The notes: generated from the sequence alone by a model not told the origin. 64,000 nucleotides of DNA from Synechococcus sp. ATX 2A4 (GCF_024346375.1 NZ_JAGQCV010000002.1:235670-299669); one strand, 5' to 3'. Counted from the stretch's first letter, positions 49,747 through 58,370 are shown. Made by a program: numbers and translations.

Positions 49747-50286
49747 GTGGAAGCGCTGATGGAGTGGGCAAGCAAGTATTCCCCGGGGGTTCTTGCGTTG
49801 CTGATCGTTGCCACGGCTGCCGTGTATGTCCTCAAGCTGCTCACGGATAAGGTCGTTGCGAGCCAATTCGATCGTTACGTGATGCAGATGGAGCTCCGCC
49901 TCAAGCAAAGGTCAGACTTTGAGCAGAAAATTCTCCTGGATCAGTACGAACTGGTGTGCGATCTCGCGGAACGTCTCCTCCGAGTTGCGACTGACCTTCA
50001 TCGCCACAGGCTCGGGACACAGGTGGAGGGCCTCCTTCGCGACGGTGACGTCGTGCCGCTTACCGCCGTGTTCGAACTGCTCGCGTTGAAGCGTTATCTG
50101 CTGAAGCAGAGGTTTTATGAGATCTTTTGGAACCAAGCGCACACACTTCTGGCCACTGCAAACTCAAGAGACCAGCACGAGATGGGTCGCCTCGAAGCTC
50201 AGTATCTGCGAAACCTCGAGCGCCTCTATGAATCGATGAATGAGGTGTTTGGGATTGAGCGAATCTCGTGGGAGGAAACGACGTGA
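49747..50286 (+). CDS. Membrane-anchored helical hypothetical protein
   Basis: A 179-residue product with one N-terminal transmembrane helix (about residues 13-31, GVLALLIVATAAVYVLKLL) followed by a long, mostly helical, charged region (VMQMELRLKQRSDFEQKILL and similar), which is likely to form coiled coil. No enzyme motif is visible. The GTG at 49747 or ATG at 49759 could start it. It lies in the lower-GC island with its neighbours. Function unknown. Confidence 0.6.
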   Translation: MEALMEWASKYSPGVLALLIVATAAVYVLKLLTDKVVASQFDRYVMQMELRLKQRSDFEQKILLDQYELVCDLAERLLRVATDLHRHRLGTQVEGLLRDGDVVPLTAVFELLALKRYLLKQRFYEIFWNQAHTLLATANSRDQHEMGRLEAQYLRNLERLYESMNEVFGIERISWEETT

Positions 50287-50387
50287 TCCCATCACAGTTG
50301 AACTGTGGCATCGTGCGGAACGTCTAACTCGCTTCTTCGGCCGTCCGGCTCTGCCGACGGCTGAGACGAACCGTTTGGAAAGCAATC

Positions 50388-50672
50388 ATGCGATTCGCCT
50401 CCAAGATAGGACTCAGTCTTTCACTCGTACAGGCCATTCTTTCTTTTTGGGCTGCTTTGGTGACCAACGGAGGCCTCATCAAGGAGATCTTCTTCGCATC
50501 CATCTATCTCCCGCTGATTCCTCTCCGTTCGATTGGGTTGCCGGTCACTGATGGTTACAGCGGGTGGGGGTGGGCCGGGCCTTCTCTGCTCGGCTACGTT
50601 CTCGTCATCCTGTTCTGGGTTGGCGTTTGGTTCCTCGCTGGCTATGGAATTGAGTCGATCCTGAAGCAGTAG
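50388..50672 (+). CDS. Small hypothetical membrane protein
   Basis: A 94-residue protein with two or three hydrophobic stretches (about residues 8-24, 36-50 and 66-88, GPSLLGYVLVILFWVGVWFL). No family recognised. It follows the helical anchored protein on the same strand after about 100 bp, and the two could be functionally linked. Coding status rests on hydrophobic pattern and frame length only. Confidence 0.5.
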   Translation: MRFASKIGLSLSLVQAILSFWAALVTNGGLIKEIFFASIYLPLIPLRSIGLPVTDGYSGWGWAGPSLLGYVLVILFWVGVWFLAGYGIESILKQ

Positions 50673-51057
50673 AGCGTGGTGCGTGATCGGCTCCAGCAGA
50701 ACCGTTGCTCGACCCGCCGCTGAACCGATAGCCCAGGCCAAGAACGGTTTGGCAGCGTTGCAACCCCTTGGATGGAGCGATAAGCGTCTACCAGGAGCCC
50801 ACCAGGCGCCTGAACAAACAGACGAGATGAACCCCATCTTTCCATTCCACGAGGGCAAGGACTAGGACCCTAGGAGATTGGCTTGAATCTCCAGAGGCAG
50901 ACTCTCTAAGTACCGAAATTCCAAGCACCTCGGCCTTCAACCCCTTGATCAGTGCTGTTGGCGATCAATCGCCGACGAAGGCCACAGCCTTGTGCCTCGG
51001 AGGCCTTGCCGGCAGGCCAGCTTCAGGCAACACTCCCTATGGCTGCAGCTTCCGCGC
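50673..51057. other. Intergenic region, no convincing gene
   Basis: About 385 bp. Overlapping open frames exist on both strands but none has domain-like sequence. It ends at the start of the phosphoglycerate-mutase-family gene, where the GC content returns to the native level. Confidence 0.4.
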
Positions 51058-51648
51058 ATGGCAACTCGAACCCTGTCTGCAGGCGAGGTGGTGCTGATCC
51101 GCCACGGTGAAACGGAGTGGAGCCTGTCGGGCCGCCACACCGGCAACACCGACATCCCCTTGACCGCCAATGGTGAACAGGAGGCCCAAGCCCTGGCGCC
51201 GCTTCTGGAGGATCTGGGTGTGGAGCTGGTGCTGGTGAGTCCGTTGCAGCGGGCCCGGCGCACCTGCGAGCTGGCTGGCCTGGCGGAGGGCGCCAGGGTC
51301 GAGCCGGATCTGCGCGAGTGGAACTATGGCGCCTATGAGGGGCTCACCTCCGCGGAGATTCAACGCGAGGCCCCTGGCTGGATGGTGTTCCGGGATGGCT
51401 GCCCAGAGGGTGAAAGCCCGGCTCAGATCGGTGCGCGCGCGGACCGCGTGATTCAGCGGCTGCGGGCCCATGGCGGAATGGTGGCTGTGGTCGCCCACGG
51501 CCACCTGCTGCGGGTGCTGGCGGCGCGCTGGATCGGGTTGCCGCCGAGCCAGGGGAGCCACTTCCTGCTCGACACCGCCAGCCTCTCGATTCTCTCCAGT
51601 TACCGCGGCGAGCCGGCCCTGGGCTGTTGGAACGCGGCAGCGCTGTGA
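51058..51648 (+). CDS. Histidine phosphatase family (phosphoglycerate-mutase-like) protein
   Basis: A 196-residue branch-1 histidine phosphatase from the ATG at 51058. The phospho-histidine motif is VVLIRHGETEWSLSGRHTG (RHG), with SPLQRARRTCELAG, the acid residue in LREWNYGAYEGLT and the second His in VAVVAHGHLLRVLAARW. Members dephosphorylate sugar phosphates, cobalamin precursors or others; the substrate is not evident. The frame is open upstream to 50992, but the family begins near the chosen ATG. Confidence 0.9.
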   Translation: MATRTLSAGEVVLIRHGETEWSLSGRHTGNTDIPLTANGEQEAQALAPLLEDLGVELVLVSPLQRARRTCELAGLAEGARVEPDLREWNYGAYEGLTSAEIQREAPGWMVFRDGCPEGESPAQIGARADRVIQRLRAHGGMVAVVAHGHLLRVLAARWIGLPPSQGSHFLLDTASLSILSSYRGEPALGCWNAAAL

Positions 51649-51796
51649 CTCCACGGTTGGTACAGGCACTGATCGGAATCACGACTGGGGGGCTTCAGGC
51701 CAGTGGCTGTTCCTGCCAATCGTGAGTTGTGAAGCTGCTGCTGTTAGTCGCAGGCAGCTGCTGTTGTTCGCACTCTGCTGCTGTTCCTGGCGGGAT

Positions 51797-52957
51797 TCAG
51801 CTGTAGTAATACCCCCCGTCCTGGTCATTTCTGCTGACATAACTGCAGTTGCAGCCCACCTTCCAGAGCGCCTGATGGATCGGGGTGGCATCCACGCGCA
51901 CATGGTCGGGGAAGGCCTTGCGAAGGATCTCAGTGGCGCGCCAGGCGTTGTAGTGGGGGATGCGGGGATTGAGGTGATGAACCACGTGGGTGGAGCCGAT
52001 GCCGTGGTGCAACAGGTTCAGGAGTGGGCCGTAGGGGCGATCAACGGTCTGGAGGGCGCCCTTGGCCCAGTCCCAGTCGGCTGACGAAAAGTGGGGGATC
52101 GCCGGGTCGGTGTGCTGCATCCAGGTGTAAGCCACCAGCCAGGCATTGATCACCAGATAGGGCAGGCCATACACGCACAGCACCCGGAGGATCGATGTCT
52201 GGCTGGCCCACACAACCAGCAGAGCAAAAACCACGACCAGCCCCAGATTGGAGATCTGCATCAAGCCCTTCCATTTGCCCGGGAACAGCTGGCGGCGTCC
52301 GGCATTGAAGAGCGGGACATCAATGAAATGGGACGTGGGAAAGCCGTGCTCAGGCCCACCGGTGATGCCGAACAGCAGGTAAAGCGGCCAGCCGAGCAGC
52401 AGGTGCACCAGGATCGACACAGCCCCATAGGCCGGTACACCGAGGATTCTCTTGAGATCCTCCGTGAAGAAGCCCCAGGAGGATTTCCCCTGGGAGGGGA
52501 CATGGGTTTCACCGGCTTCGAGGTGATTGCAGTGGCTGTGATGCACCGCATGGCTTCGTTGCCAGGAGAAGTAAGGAACCAGCAGCAGGCTGTGCAAGAC
52601 CAGCCCCACCCCGTTTTCGATGGTTTGGTTCGGGTGAAAGGCGTTGTGGCCGCATTCATGGGCAAGCACCCAGCAGCCGCCCGCCAGGGTGCCCGCCACC
52701 ACCGCATACAGCAGCCAAACAGGCGCAAGGTTCCACTGCAGAGGGATGAGGCAACCCACCCCATAGGCCAGCAGGGAGGTTGACAACGAGAAGGCCAAGG
52801 TTGTCCAGGCCTTGGCAACGTTTTTGTCTGTGATGTCCGCCGGCAGAGCGGCCAGGAGTTGTTGCTTGCTCGGCCAGCTCCTGGGAGCTTGTGGTATATC
52901 CGGGAAGGCTGGGCTGGATGGGGAGAAAGGAGAGAGAGGGGTGGTCGTTGTCATCAA
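51797..52957 (-). CDS. Membrane fatty acid desaturase, FAD2/delta-12-like
   Basis: A 386-residue di-iron membrane desaturase. The three histidine boxes are HECGH (100-104), HAVHH (136-140) and HVVHH near residue 330. Segments such as NGVGLVLHSLLLVPYFSWQR and the C-terminal LWKVGCNCSYV resemble plant and algal FAD2-type delta-12/omega-3 enzymes more than classical DesA. It introduces double bases-pair-type unsaturation, that is C=C bonds, into membrane lipid acyl chains. The N-terminus before about residue 25 is Pro/Ser-rich. Gene stands alone; its GC is near that of the native genes. Confidence 0.88.
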   Translation of the reverse strand: MMTTTTPLSPFSPSSPAFPDIPQAPRSWPSKQQLLAALPADITDKNVAKAWTTLAFSLSTSLLAYGVGCLIPLQWNLAPVWLLYAVVAGTLAGGCWVLAHECGHNAFHPNQTIENGVGLVLHSLLLVPYFSWQRSHAVHHSHCNHLEAGETHVPSQGKSSWGFFTEDLKRILGVPAYGAVSILVHLLLGWPLYLLFGITGGPEHGFPTSHFIDVPLFNAGRRQLFPGKWKGLMQISNLGLVVVFALLVVWASQTSILRVLCVYGLPYLVINAWLVAYTWMQHTDPAIPHFSSADWDWAKGALQTVDRPYGPLLNLLHHGIGSTHVVHHLNPRIPHYNAWRATEILRKAFPDHVRVDATPIHQALWKVGCNCSYVSRNDQDGGYYYS

Positions 52958-53083
52958 TGAATCGAACCCACCCGACGTACTCCTGACTTGACTTTTTGAT
53001 CGCCGAGAAACCTAACCGCCTGGCCTGCCCCACCGTGGAGCCTGAGCCTTTCGGTTCCACTCGCGAGCGCAGGTCCATGCAGC

Positions 53084-53767
53084 TCAGCTCGGGCTCAACC
53101 CATAGGGCTCCCCATCCGCCGGCAGGGTCACCCCCAGCCGTTGCCGCCAGGCCGCCACCGGCAGCTCCCAGCCCTCCTCCCAGCGGGCGGTGGCGAAGGG
53201 AGAGGCGGTGAAGCCGATGGTGACGCCATGGCTGATGGCTCGGCTGAGGGTCTCGTAGTCGTCGAGGCGCAGGCGGAAGCCGGCGATCTGGGCCGCATGG
53301 GTGAGGCTCACGTAGGCGGGGAAGCCGATCTGGGTGGCGGTGATCGCCAGCACGCCGTTCTCCCCGGCCGCTGAGGTGCCGAAGCCGCTGACCACATGGT
53401 GAATGTCGTGGGTGGTGGCGATCCGCTGGGTGAGCCAGCGGCCTTCGGTATCGATCGGGCGTGGGCGGAAGAACGAAGGGTCGTAGTTGAGACGCCGGAT
53501 CAGGGCGGCGTAGGTGTGGCCCAAGCTCCCCAGCGGCAGCGCCGAAAGCCGCTCCAGGTCGGGTTGGAGGGGGGGATAGCGGCTGTCCAGCAGCTCCGCC
53601 CCACCCGGCAGGGCCCTGAAGCGGGCGAGGCAGGCGTCCATCTGGGGCGTGTCCAGGAAGCTGTCCACCAGATCGGCGATCTTGGCGAGATCCCCCTGGC
53701 TGCGCCCCACCGCGATCATCTGGCGGGCCTGCCCCAGGGCCTGCAGGGACTGCTGGAAGCGGGACAT
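53084..53767 (-). CDS. Coq4 family protein
   Basis: A 227-residue protein with the Coq4 zinc motif HDxxH-x11-E: H120-D121-I-H-H124 and E136 in THDIHHVVSGFGTSAAGENG. The preceding region (LPLGSLGHTYAALIRRLNYD) is also typical. In eukaryotes Coq4 acts in ubiquinone synthesis (oxidative decarboxylation at C1). Cyanobacteria make plastoquinone, and the role of their homologues is uncertain. Its start is 5 bp from the start of the divergent SulP gene, so promoters must overlap the coding regions. Confidence 0.87.
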   Translation of the reverse strand: MSRFQQSLQALGQARQMIAVGRSQGDLAKIADLVDSFLDTPQMDACLARFRALPGGAELLDSRYPPLQPDLERLSALPLGSLGHTYAALIRRLNYDPSFFRPRPIDTEGRWLTQRIATTHDIHHVVSGFGTSAAGENGVLAITATQIGFPAYVSLTHAAQIAGFRLRLDDYETLSRAISHGVTIGFTASPFATARWEEGWELPVAAWRQRLGVTLPADGEPYGLSPS

Positions 53768-53772
53768 GGCTG

Positions 53773-55566
53773 ATGGTGAGGCGTGGGGTCAACCTATGGC
53801 CGCTGGCTCTTGCTGCGGCGGCCATTGTGGAGACACGCGCTGGTGCAACAGGCCAAGGGATGTCCGTTTCGCTGTTGGCGGGCCTGAGGCGCCTGCTGGC
53901 CTACCAACCGTCGTGGCTGCGGGGGGACGTACTGGCGGGTGTGACCGTGGCCGCCTACCTGGTGCCGCAGTGCATGGCCTACGGGGAGCTGGCCGGCGTG
54001 GCGCCGATCGCCGGGCTCTGGGCGATCCTGCCGCCGCTGCTGCTGTATGCGTTGATCGGCTCCTCGCCGCAGCTATCGGTGGGGCCCGAATCCACCACGG
54101 CGGTGATGACGGCCGCCGCCATCGCCCCGATCGCCGCCGGCGATCCGCTGGCCTATGCCAGCTTCGCCAGCCTGCTGGCCCTGTTGTGCGTGCTGGGGGG
54201 CTGGGCGCGGCTGGGCTTTCTGGCTGATCTGCTCTCGAAGCCGATCTTGGTGGGCTACATGGCCGGGGTGGCCGTGATCATGATCAGCGGCCAGATCGGC
54301 AAGATCAGCGGCCTGGAGCTGAAGGCGACGTCGCTGGCGGGTGAGCTGCTGGAGCTGGCAGGCCGCAGCAGCGAGATCAATCCGCCCACGTTGCTGCTGG
54401 CGCTCGGGGTGCTGGTGTTCCTGCTGCTGATCCAGCGGCGGTTCCCCGCGGCGCCCGGGCCCTTGCTGGCGGTGCTGCTGGCGGTGGCGGCGGTGTGGTT
54501 GTTTCACCTGGATCAGGCGGGTGTGGCTGTGACCGGCGCGATCCCGGCCGGCCTGCCGAGCTTTGTGCTGCCCTTCACGGAGCTGAGCCACCTGGCGCCG
54601 CCCGCTGGCCTGGCGCTCGACAAGCTTCGGTATCTGCTCACGGCGGCGGTGGGCATCGCGCTGGTGGGCTATTCCGACAACGTGCTCACCGCCCGCGCCT
54701 TTGCGGCCCGGGGCGGCTACCGCATCGATGCTAACCAGGAGTTGCTGGCGCTAGGGGCCGTGAATCTGGGCAATGGGCTGATGCAGGGCTTTCCGGTGAG
54801 CAGCAGCGGCAGCCGCACGGCGATCAGCGCAGCGCTGGGCAGCCGTTCGCAGCTGTTTTCGCTGGTGGCGTTCGTGGTGGTGCTGGTGGTGCTGCTGTTC
54901 CTGCGGCCGCTGCTGGCGTTGTTCCCGCAGGCGGCGCTGGGGTCGATCGTGATCTATGCCGCCTTGCGCCTGATCGACATCGGCGAGCTCAAGCGGATGC
55001 GCCATTTCAAGCGCAGCGAATTCCACCTGGCGCTGATCACCTGCGCCGGTGTGCTGTTCACCGACATCCTGATGGGCGTGGGTCTGGCGGTGGCGCTGTC
55101 GGTGATCGATCTGTTCGCGCGGCTGGTGCGCCCCCACGACGCGGTGCTGGGCCAGGTGCCCCAGCTGGGCGGCCTGCACGACGTGGACGATTGGGAGGGA
55201 GCCAGCACCATCCCCGGCCTGGTGCTGTACCGCTACGACGCCCCCCTCTGCTTCGCCAATGCGGAAGACTTCCGCCGCCGCGCCCTGGCCGCTGTGGCGG
55301 CCGAGCCCACGCCGGTGCGCTGGTTCGTGCTCAACGCCGAGGCGATCGTGGAGATCGACATCACCGCCGCCGATGTGCTCCAGGACGTCCAGCGCGAACT
55401 CACGGCCAACGGCATCCTCTTCGCCATGGCCCGCACCAAGCAGGACCTCTACCAACAGCTCAGCAGAACCGGCTTCGTGGAGCGGGTGGGCGCCGAGCGT
55501 TTTTACCCCACGCTGCCTGAGGCGATTGCAGCGTTTCGGGGGGAGGGCGGGGCGCGTGTTGGGTGA
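53773..55566 (+). CDS. Third SulP-family transporter with STAS domain
   Basis: A 597-residue SulP exchanger. Motifs: VAAYLVPQCMAYGELAGVAP, the family signature; SVGPESTTAVMTAAAIAPIA; and FPVSSSGSRTAISAALGS. About twelve membrane helices precede a STAS domain (about 470-580, LYRYDAPLCFANAEDFRRRA and VLNAEAIVEIDITAADVL). It is diverged from both SulP proteins at 28.8-32.2 kb; substrate (sulfate or bicarbonate) is not inferable. The real start may be the ATG at 53860 (MSVSLLAGLRRLL), about 29 residues shorter. The sequence after its stop is a DUF2063 gene remnant. Confidence 0.88.
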   Translation: MVRRGVNLWPLALAAAAIVETRAGATGQGMSVSLLAGLRRLLAYQPSWLRGDVLAGVTVAAYLVPQCMAYGELAGVAPIAGLWAILPPLLLYALIGSSPQLSVGPESTTAVMTAAAIAPIAAGDPLAYASFASLLALLCVLGGWARLGFLADLLSKPILVGYMAGVAVIMISGQIGKISGLELKATSLAGELLELAGRSSEINPPTLLLALGVLVFLLLIQRRFPAAPGPLLAVLLAVAAVWLFHLDQAGVAVTGAIPAGLPSFVLPFTELSHLAPPAGLALDKLRYLLTAAVGIALVGYSDNVLTARAFAARGGYRIDANQELLALGAVNLGNGLMQGFPVSSSGSRTAISAALGSRSQLFSLVAFVVVLVVLLFLRPLLALFPQAALGSIVIYAALRLIDIGELKRMRHFKRSEFHLALITCAGVLFTDILMGVGLAVALSVIDLFARLVRPHDAVLGQVPQLGGLHDVDDWEGASTIPGLVLYRYDAPLCFANAEDFRRRALAAVAAEPTPVRWFVLNAEAIVEIDITAADVLQDVQRELTANGILFAMARTKQDLYQQLSRTGFVERVGAERFYPTLPEAIAAFRGEGGARVG

Positions 55567-56163
55567 TGGGGTCCAGCCGCAACGAGCGCTGATCTCCGTG
55601 ACTTCGGCGCCGCGTTCCCCGCCTTTCTTGCTAATTTCCGGCCCGCCCAGAGCCTCCCGCATCTCGGCGATGTGGCGCGGCTGGAATGGCTCTGGCACCG
55701 GGCCTTCAATGCCCCTGATCGGGCCAGCTTGGAGCTACTGGCGCTCGCCCGGATACCTCCCGAGCACTGGGATCGGCTTGTGTTCCTGTTGCCTGCCAGG
55801 GCCGCCCTGATCGCCTCCGATTACCCCATCCACCGCATCTGGGAGGTGAATACCAACCCCACAGCATGGCACGATTGGATTGATCGCGATCAGCGAGGAA
55901 TCAGGATCTTCGTGTGAAGAGACGGCCACACCACCCGCCTGCTTCTTCGTAGCGCGCCGGAATGGCATCTGCTCCAGGCCTTCGCCTCCGGGGAGCCCTT
56001 CGGCGCACTCTGCCGCCAAGGCCTCGAGCGCTCCGGCACCCCCATTGCCGAGCTGCTTCCGCTCTGGGTGCAGCGCGGCTGGCTGCGGGATTTGGAGTTG
56101 CCGGAGGGCGCCGCCCCCTCAATACCCATGCAATGCAGCATCAAGGCGTTGGTGGCAGCCTGA
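55567..56163 (+). pseudogene. Decayed HvfC/BufC-type (DUF2063) gene with internal stop codon
   Basis: Directly after the SulP stop, in the same frame, sequence reads DLRDFGAAFPAFLANFRP, then SLPHLGDVARLEWLWHRAF and YPIHRIWEVN, the conserved middle of DUF2063 proteins. A TGA at 55915-55917 interrupts the frame, after which it continues as RDGHTTRLLLRSAPEWHLLQ and ends at a TGA at 56161-56163. The position fits a Trp codon (TGG) in VWRDG. The N-terminal third of a normal DUF2063 protein is missing. DUF2063 proteins partner with DUF692 enzymes that modify Cys residues in copper-binding peptides; no DUF692 gene or precursor is seen here. Confidence 0.75.
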
Positions 56164-56380
56164 TTCAACTCTGGCTGCCAGGGCTGTGTCCTGGCTGCTT
56201 GTGGGCAACCAGGCCATCCAGCCGATTCCGCAGCTTGAACTGAGGGAGCGGAGCTGCGCTGGTGCCGAACGTTCATCTGCCGCGCCATCAACTGCTCTTC
56301 ACGACTCCATCATCCACGACTCTTCTGACAAGCTGGATTCCCAATGAACCATTCCAATCATCACTCAGCCCCACATCAGC

Positions 56381-57106
56381 GTGGCAGCGGTTATTATCTA
56401 CGGTGATCTATGCATGATTCCACCACACAAAGATGCTGAGCATGGTTCAGTTCTAATGAGTAAGATCCAAGAGACTTCTCATCAATTAGACAGTAGCATC
56501 AGCCGCATCATGGAGACGTCCTTCTTGGCAGAGTTGATCTGCCCCCAATGCGGCATCCAGATTTCAAAGAGCATCGGGCTCTCGGCCTGCATCGTGCGCC
56601 ATACCTGCCCTCGCTGCAGCTTCGTGATCCGTCCGCGCCCCGGTGAGGGTTGCATCTTCTCCTCCTACGGCAGCGTGGGATATCCGCTCAACACCTTCAA
56701 TCCGACTCGATGCTTGCCACAGCACGGTGAACGCGTCCATGTTGTTGTTGGAACCAGCCCATTTAATAGTTATTACAGCGAGTCCCGTCTCACGGCATTG
56801 TTGCTATGGGCCTACGAACACTTTGAGCAGGTCGGTGTCTTTATTCCCGACACGCCAACGGTGTGGACGTTGGAGGCCGGTGGCTACACCCCCGAGCAGG
56901 CCTCATATAAAACGAAACGGCAACTCCGGTATCACAGCAACAAGATTGGTCGCGCTCGAGAGGCGGTCGATGCTGTGACCAGACGGATTGGTCTGCTGCC
57001 CTGGTCTTCGGTGGCACAGTATGGCAGCTATGCCGCTGCCGAAGTACGGTGCCGTGCCGCATTCGCCGCAGACAGTGAATTTCGCAGGGAGTGTCTGGCA
57101 GCTTGA
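56381..57106 (+). pseudogene. Cyclodipeptide synthase, N-terminal part, interrupted by IS3 element
   Basis: tRNA-dependent cyclodipeptide synthases (CDPS) use two aminoacyl-tRNAs to make diketopiperazines. From GTG 56381, an N-terminal zinc ribbon (C54-x2-C57 and C76-x2-C79) precedes the CDPS core: HVVVGTSPFNSYYSESRLTA with catalytic Ser126 and Asn129, then ALLLWAYEHFEQVGVFIPDT and ADSEFRRECLAA. This aligns by eye with AlbC (GISAGNSYFS at Ser37, FEEDAEFATAC). Reading stops at a TGA (57104-57106) that is the first triplet of the inserted IS. Starts at ATG 56414, 56456 or 56510 are possible. The gene is split, so no full enzyme can be made. The restored product would be about 330 residues from the GTG. 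Confidence 0.88.
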
Positions 57107-57118
57107 GGTGGATGGCTT

Positions 57119-57925
57119 TTATTGGACAGATACGGCCCCTGACATCGTTAACCCTGGGCGGGAAGAACAGGGTTTAGTTTCATTGTAGACCACATGGGGA
57201 GTTTTGCTTCCCAGTGCGCTGTGCGGTCTTACATGACCATACCTCCAGAAGAAGCGGGCCAGGCTGATCTCCGCCTCCCAGCCATCGCTGTAGGCACGCA
57301 GATACGCCTCCTCATACTTGACGGTGCGCCACAGTCTCTCCACCAGGATATTGTCAAAGCACCGCCTCCTTCCTGACCAACTGATCTTGATGTCTTCTGC
57401 CTTGAGTCGTTGAACGAAGGCCGATGAGGTGAATTGACAGCCCTGATCGGAATGGAAGATCTGGGGCTTGCGGCCACTGACCAGGGCCATCTCCAGGGCC
57501 TCCAGGCAGAACTCCGTGTCAAGGCTGTTGGAGAGTTTCCAGCTGAGCACATGCCGAGAGAACAGATCGACAACGGCCACCAGGTACAGAAAGCCCTTCC
57601 GCATCGGAATGTAGGTGATATCCGTCGCCCAGACCTGATCTGGGGCCGTGAGCTGCTGGAGGTCCACCAGGCAGGGATAACGCTCGGATGGGCTACCAGG
57701 AACTGTCGTCCTTGGTCTCTGATAGATCGCCCGTAAACCCATGCGCTGCATAAGGTTTCGGACACGGTCACGGCTGATCGGGATACCGTCTCTGGCCAGA
57801 TACTGCACCATCCGACGGCTGCCGGAGGTGGGATCCTCCAGGTAAATGGCATCGATCCTGGCCATGATCCGCAGAGTGGACTCATTGACAGGCACGGGCT
57901 TGTAATAGAGGGTCGATCGTGCCAA
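57119..57925 (-). CDS. IS3-family transposase OrfB (DDE integrase)
   Basis: A 268-residue catalytic part. DDE residues: Asp in WATDITYIPMRKGFLYL, Asp in FHSDQGCQFTSSAFV and Glu in NILVERLWRTVKYEEAY, with an HTH_21-type segment (SGSRRMVQYLARDGIPISRD) before it. The frame is open and apparently intact. It is normally produced as an OrfAB fusion by -1 frameshifting on the A-run at the end of orfA (A8G at minus-strand 58025-58017). It looks functional, so the element may be recently active. Confidence 0.92.
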   Translation of the reverse strand: MARSTLYYKPVPVNESTLRIMARIDAIYLEDPTSGSRRMVQYLARDGIPISRDRVRNLMQRMGLRAIYQRPRTTVPGSPSERYPCLVDLQQLTAPDQVWATDITYIPMRKGFLYLVAVVDLFSRHVLSWKLSNSLDTEFCLEALEMALVSGRKPQIFHSDQGCQFTSSAFVQRLKAEDIKISWSGRRRCFDNILVERLWRTVKYEEAYLRAYSDGWEAEISLARFFWRYGHVRPHSALGSKTPHVVYNETKPCSSRPGLTMSGAVSVQ

Positions 57926-58001
57926 TCCGAGGAGCTCGCACTGGCGGCTAACCGTGAGCTCAGGGTGGTGATGATCGACCAGTTTGCGCAGTTCACGGGC
58001 A

Positions 58002-58289
58002 TCAGAGCAGCTGAGACTTTTTTTTCAACCACTCCAGCTCCATTTGGAGCTTGCCGATCTGCTGGAACAGCTCAGCCTCCTTGGCCCGGCTTTCGTCCTT
58101 GGCCTGGGTCTTCTTGCCCCGGGTGAACAGGTCGCTGGCACCCTCCAGCAGCTGCTTCTTCCAGTGGCTCACCTGGATTGGATGCACCGCATGATCAGCG
58201 GCAGTCTCCTGGAGCGTTTTGCGACCACTGATCGCCTCCATGGCGACCTTGGCCTTGAACTCTGGGCTATGGGTGCGGCGTTTGCTCAT
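58002..58289 (-). CDS. IS3-family transposase OrfA (HTH protein)
   Basis: A 95-residue DNA-binding protein with the HTH start MSKRRTHSPEFKAKVAMEAI and the segment KTLQETAADHAVHPIQVSHW, followed by a leucine-zipper-like helix (LFQQIGKLQMELEWLKKKS). It ends at the eight-A run (minus-strand A8G), the slippery site for -1 frameshifting into orfB. It is intact and in the standard order for the family. Confidence 0.93.
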   Translation of the reverse strand: MSKRRTHSPEFKAKVAMEAISGRKTLQETAADHAVHPIQVSHWKKQLLEGASDLFTRGKKTQAKDESRAKEAELFQQIGKLQMELEWLKKKSQLL

Positions 58290-58370
58290 GGGTTGGAGCC
58301 CCCTCTCAGGGGCGGTGCCCCGCCTCAGAGGTTAACGATGGACCCTGTCCAGAAAAGCCAGACCATCTCA

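Larger units (their letters stand above)
57104..58370 (-). mobile_element. IS3-family insertion sequence inserted in the CDPS gene
   Basis: A 1267-bp element. Left end begins TGAGGTGGATGGCTTTTATT, and the right end read inward begins TGAGATGGTCTGGCTTTTCT; both continue with TGGACAG and, further in, share CATCGTTAACC. The ends are TG...CA, as in IS3. A 3-bp direct repeat GCT flanks it (57101-57103 and 58371-58373), the usual IS3 target duplication. It carries orfA and orfB on the minus strand. Deleting the element plus one GCT restores the CDPS frame exactly, an independent check on the boundaries. Confidence 0.92.

Noticed and set aside
50421..50858. 145-codon minus-strand frame opposite the small membrane gene
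   Set aside because: Low-complexity Pro/Arg/Glu-rich antisense sequence without domain character.
55567..56163. SulP-DUF2063 fusion by stop-codon read-through
   Set aside because: The frames match, but there is a normal TGA between them, and the DUF2063 part is truncated and has a second TGA; decay explains it better.
56381..57106. A complete 241-residue protein ending at the TGA at 57104-57106
   Set aside because: That TGA is the first triplet of the insertion sequence (TGAGGTGG), and the remaining CDPS motifs lie beyond it.
57113..58360. Shorter IS boundaries at the TGGCTTTT/AAAAGCCA repeats
   Set aside because: They give no clean target duplication; extending to TGAG...CTCA yields a GCT duplication and restores the CDPS frame.
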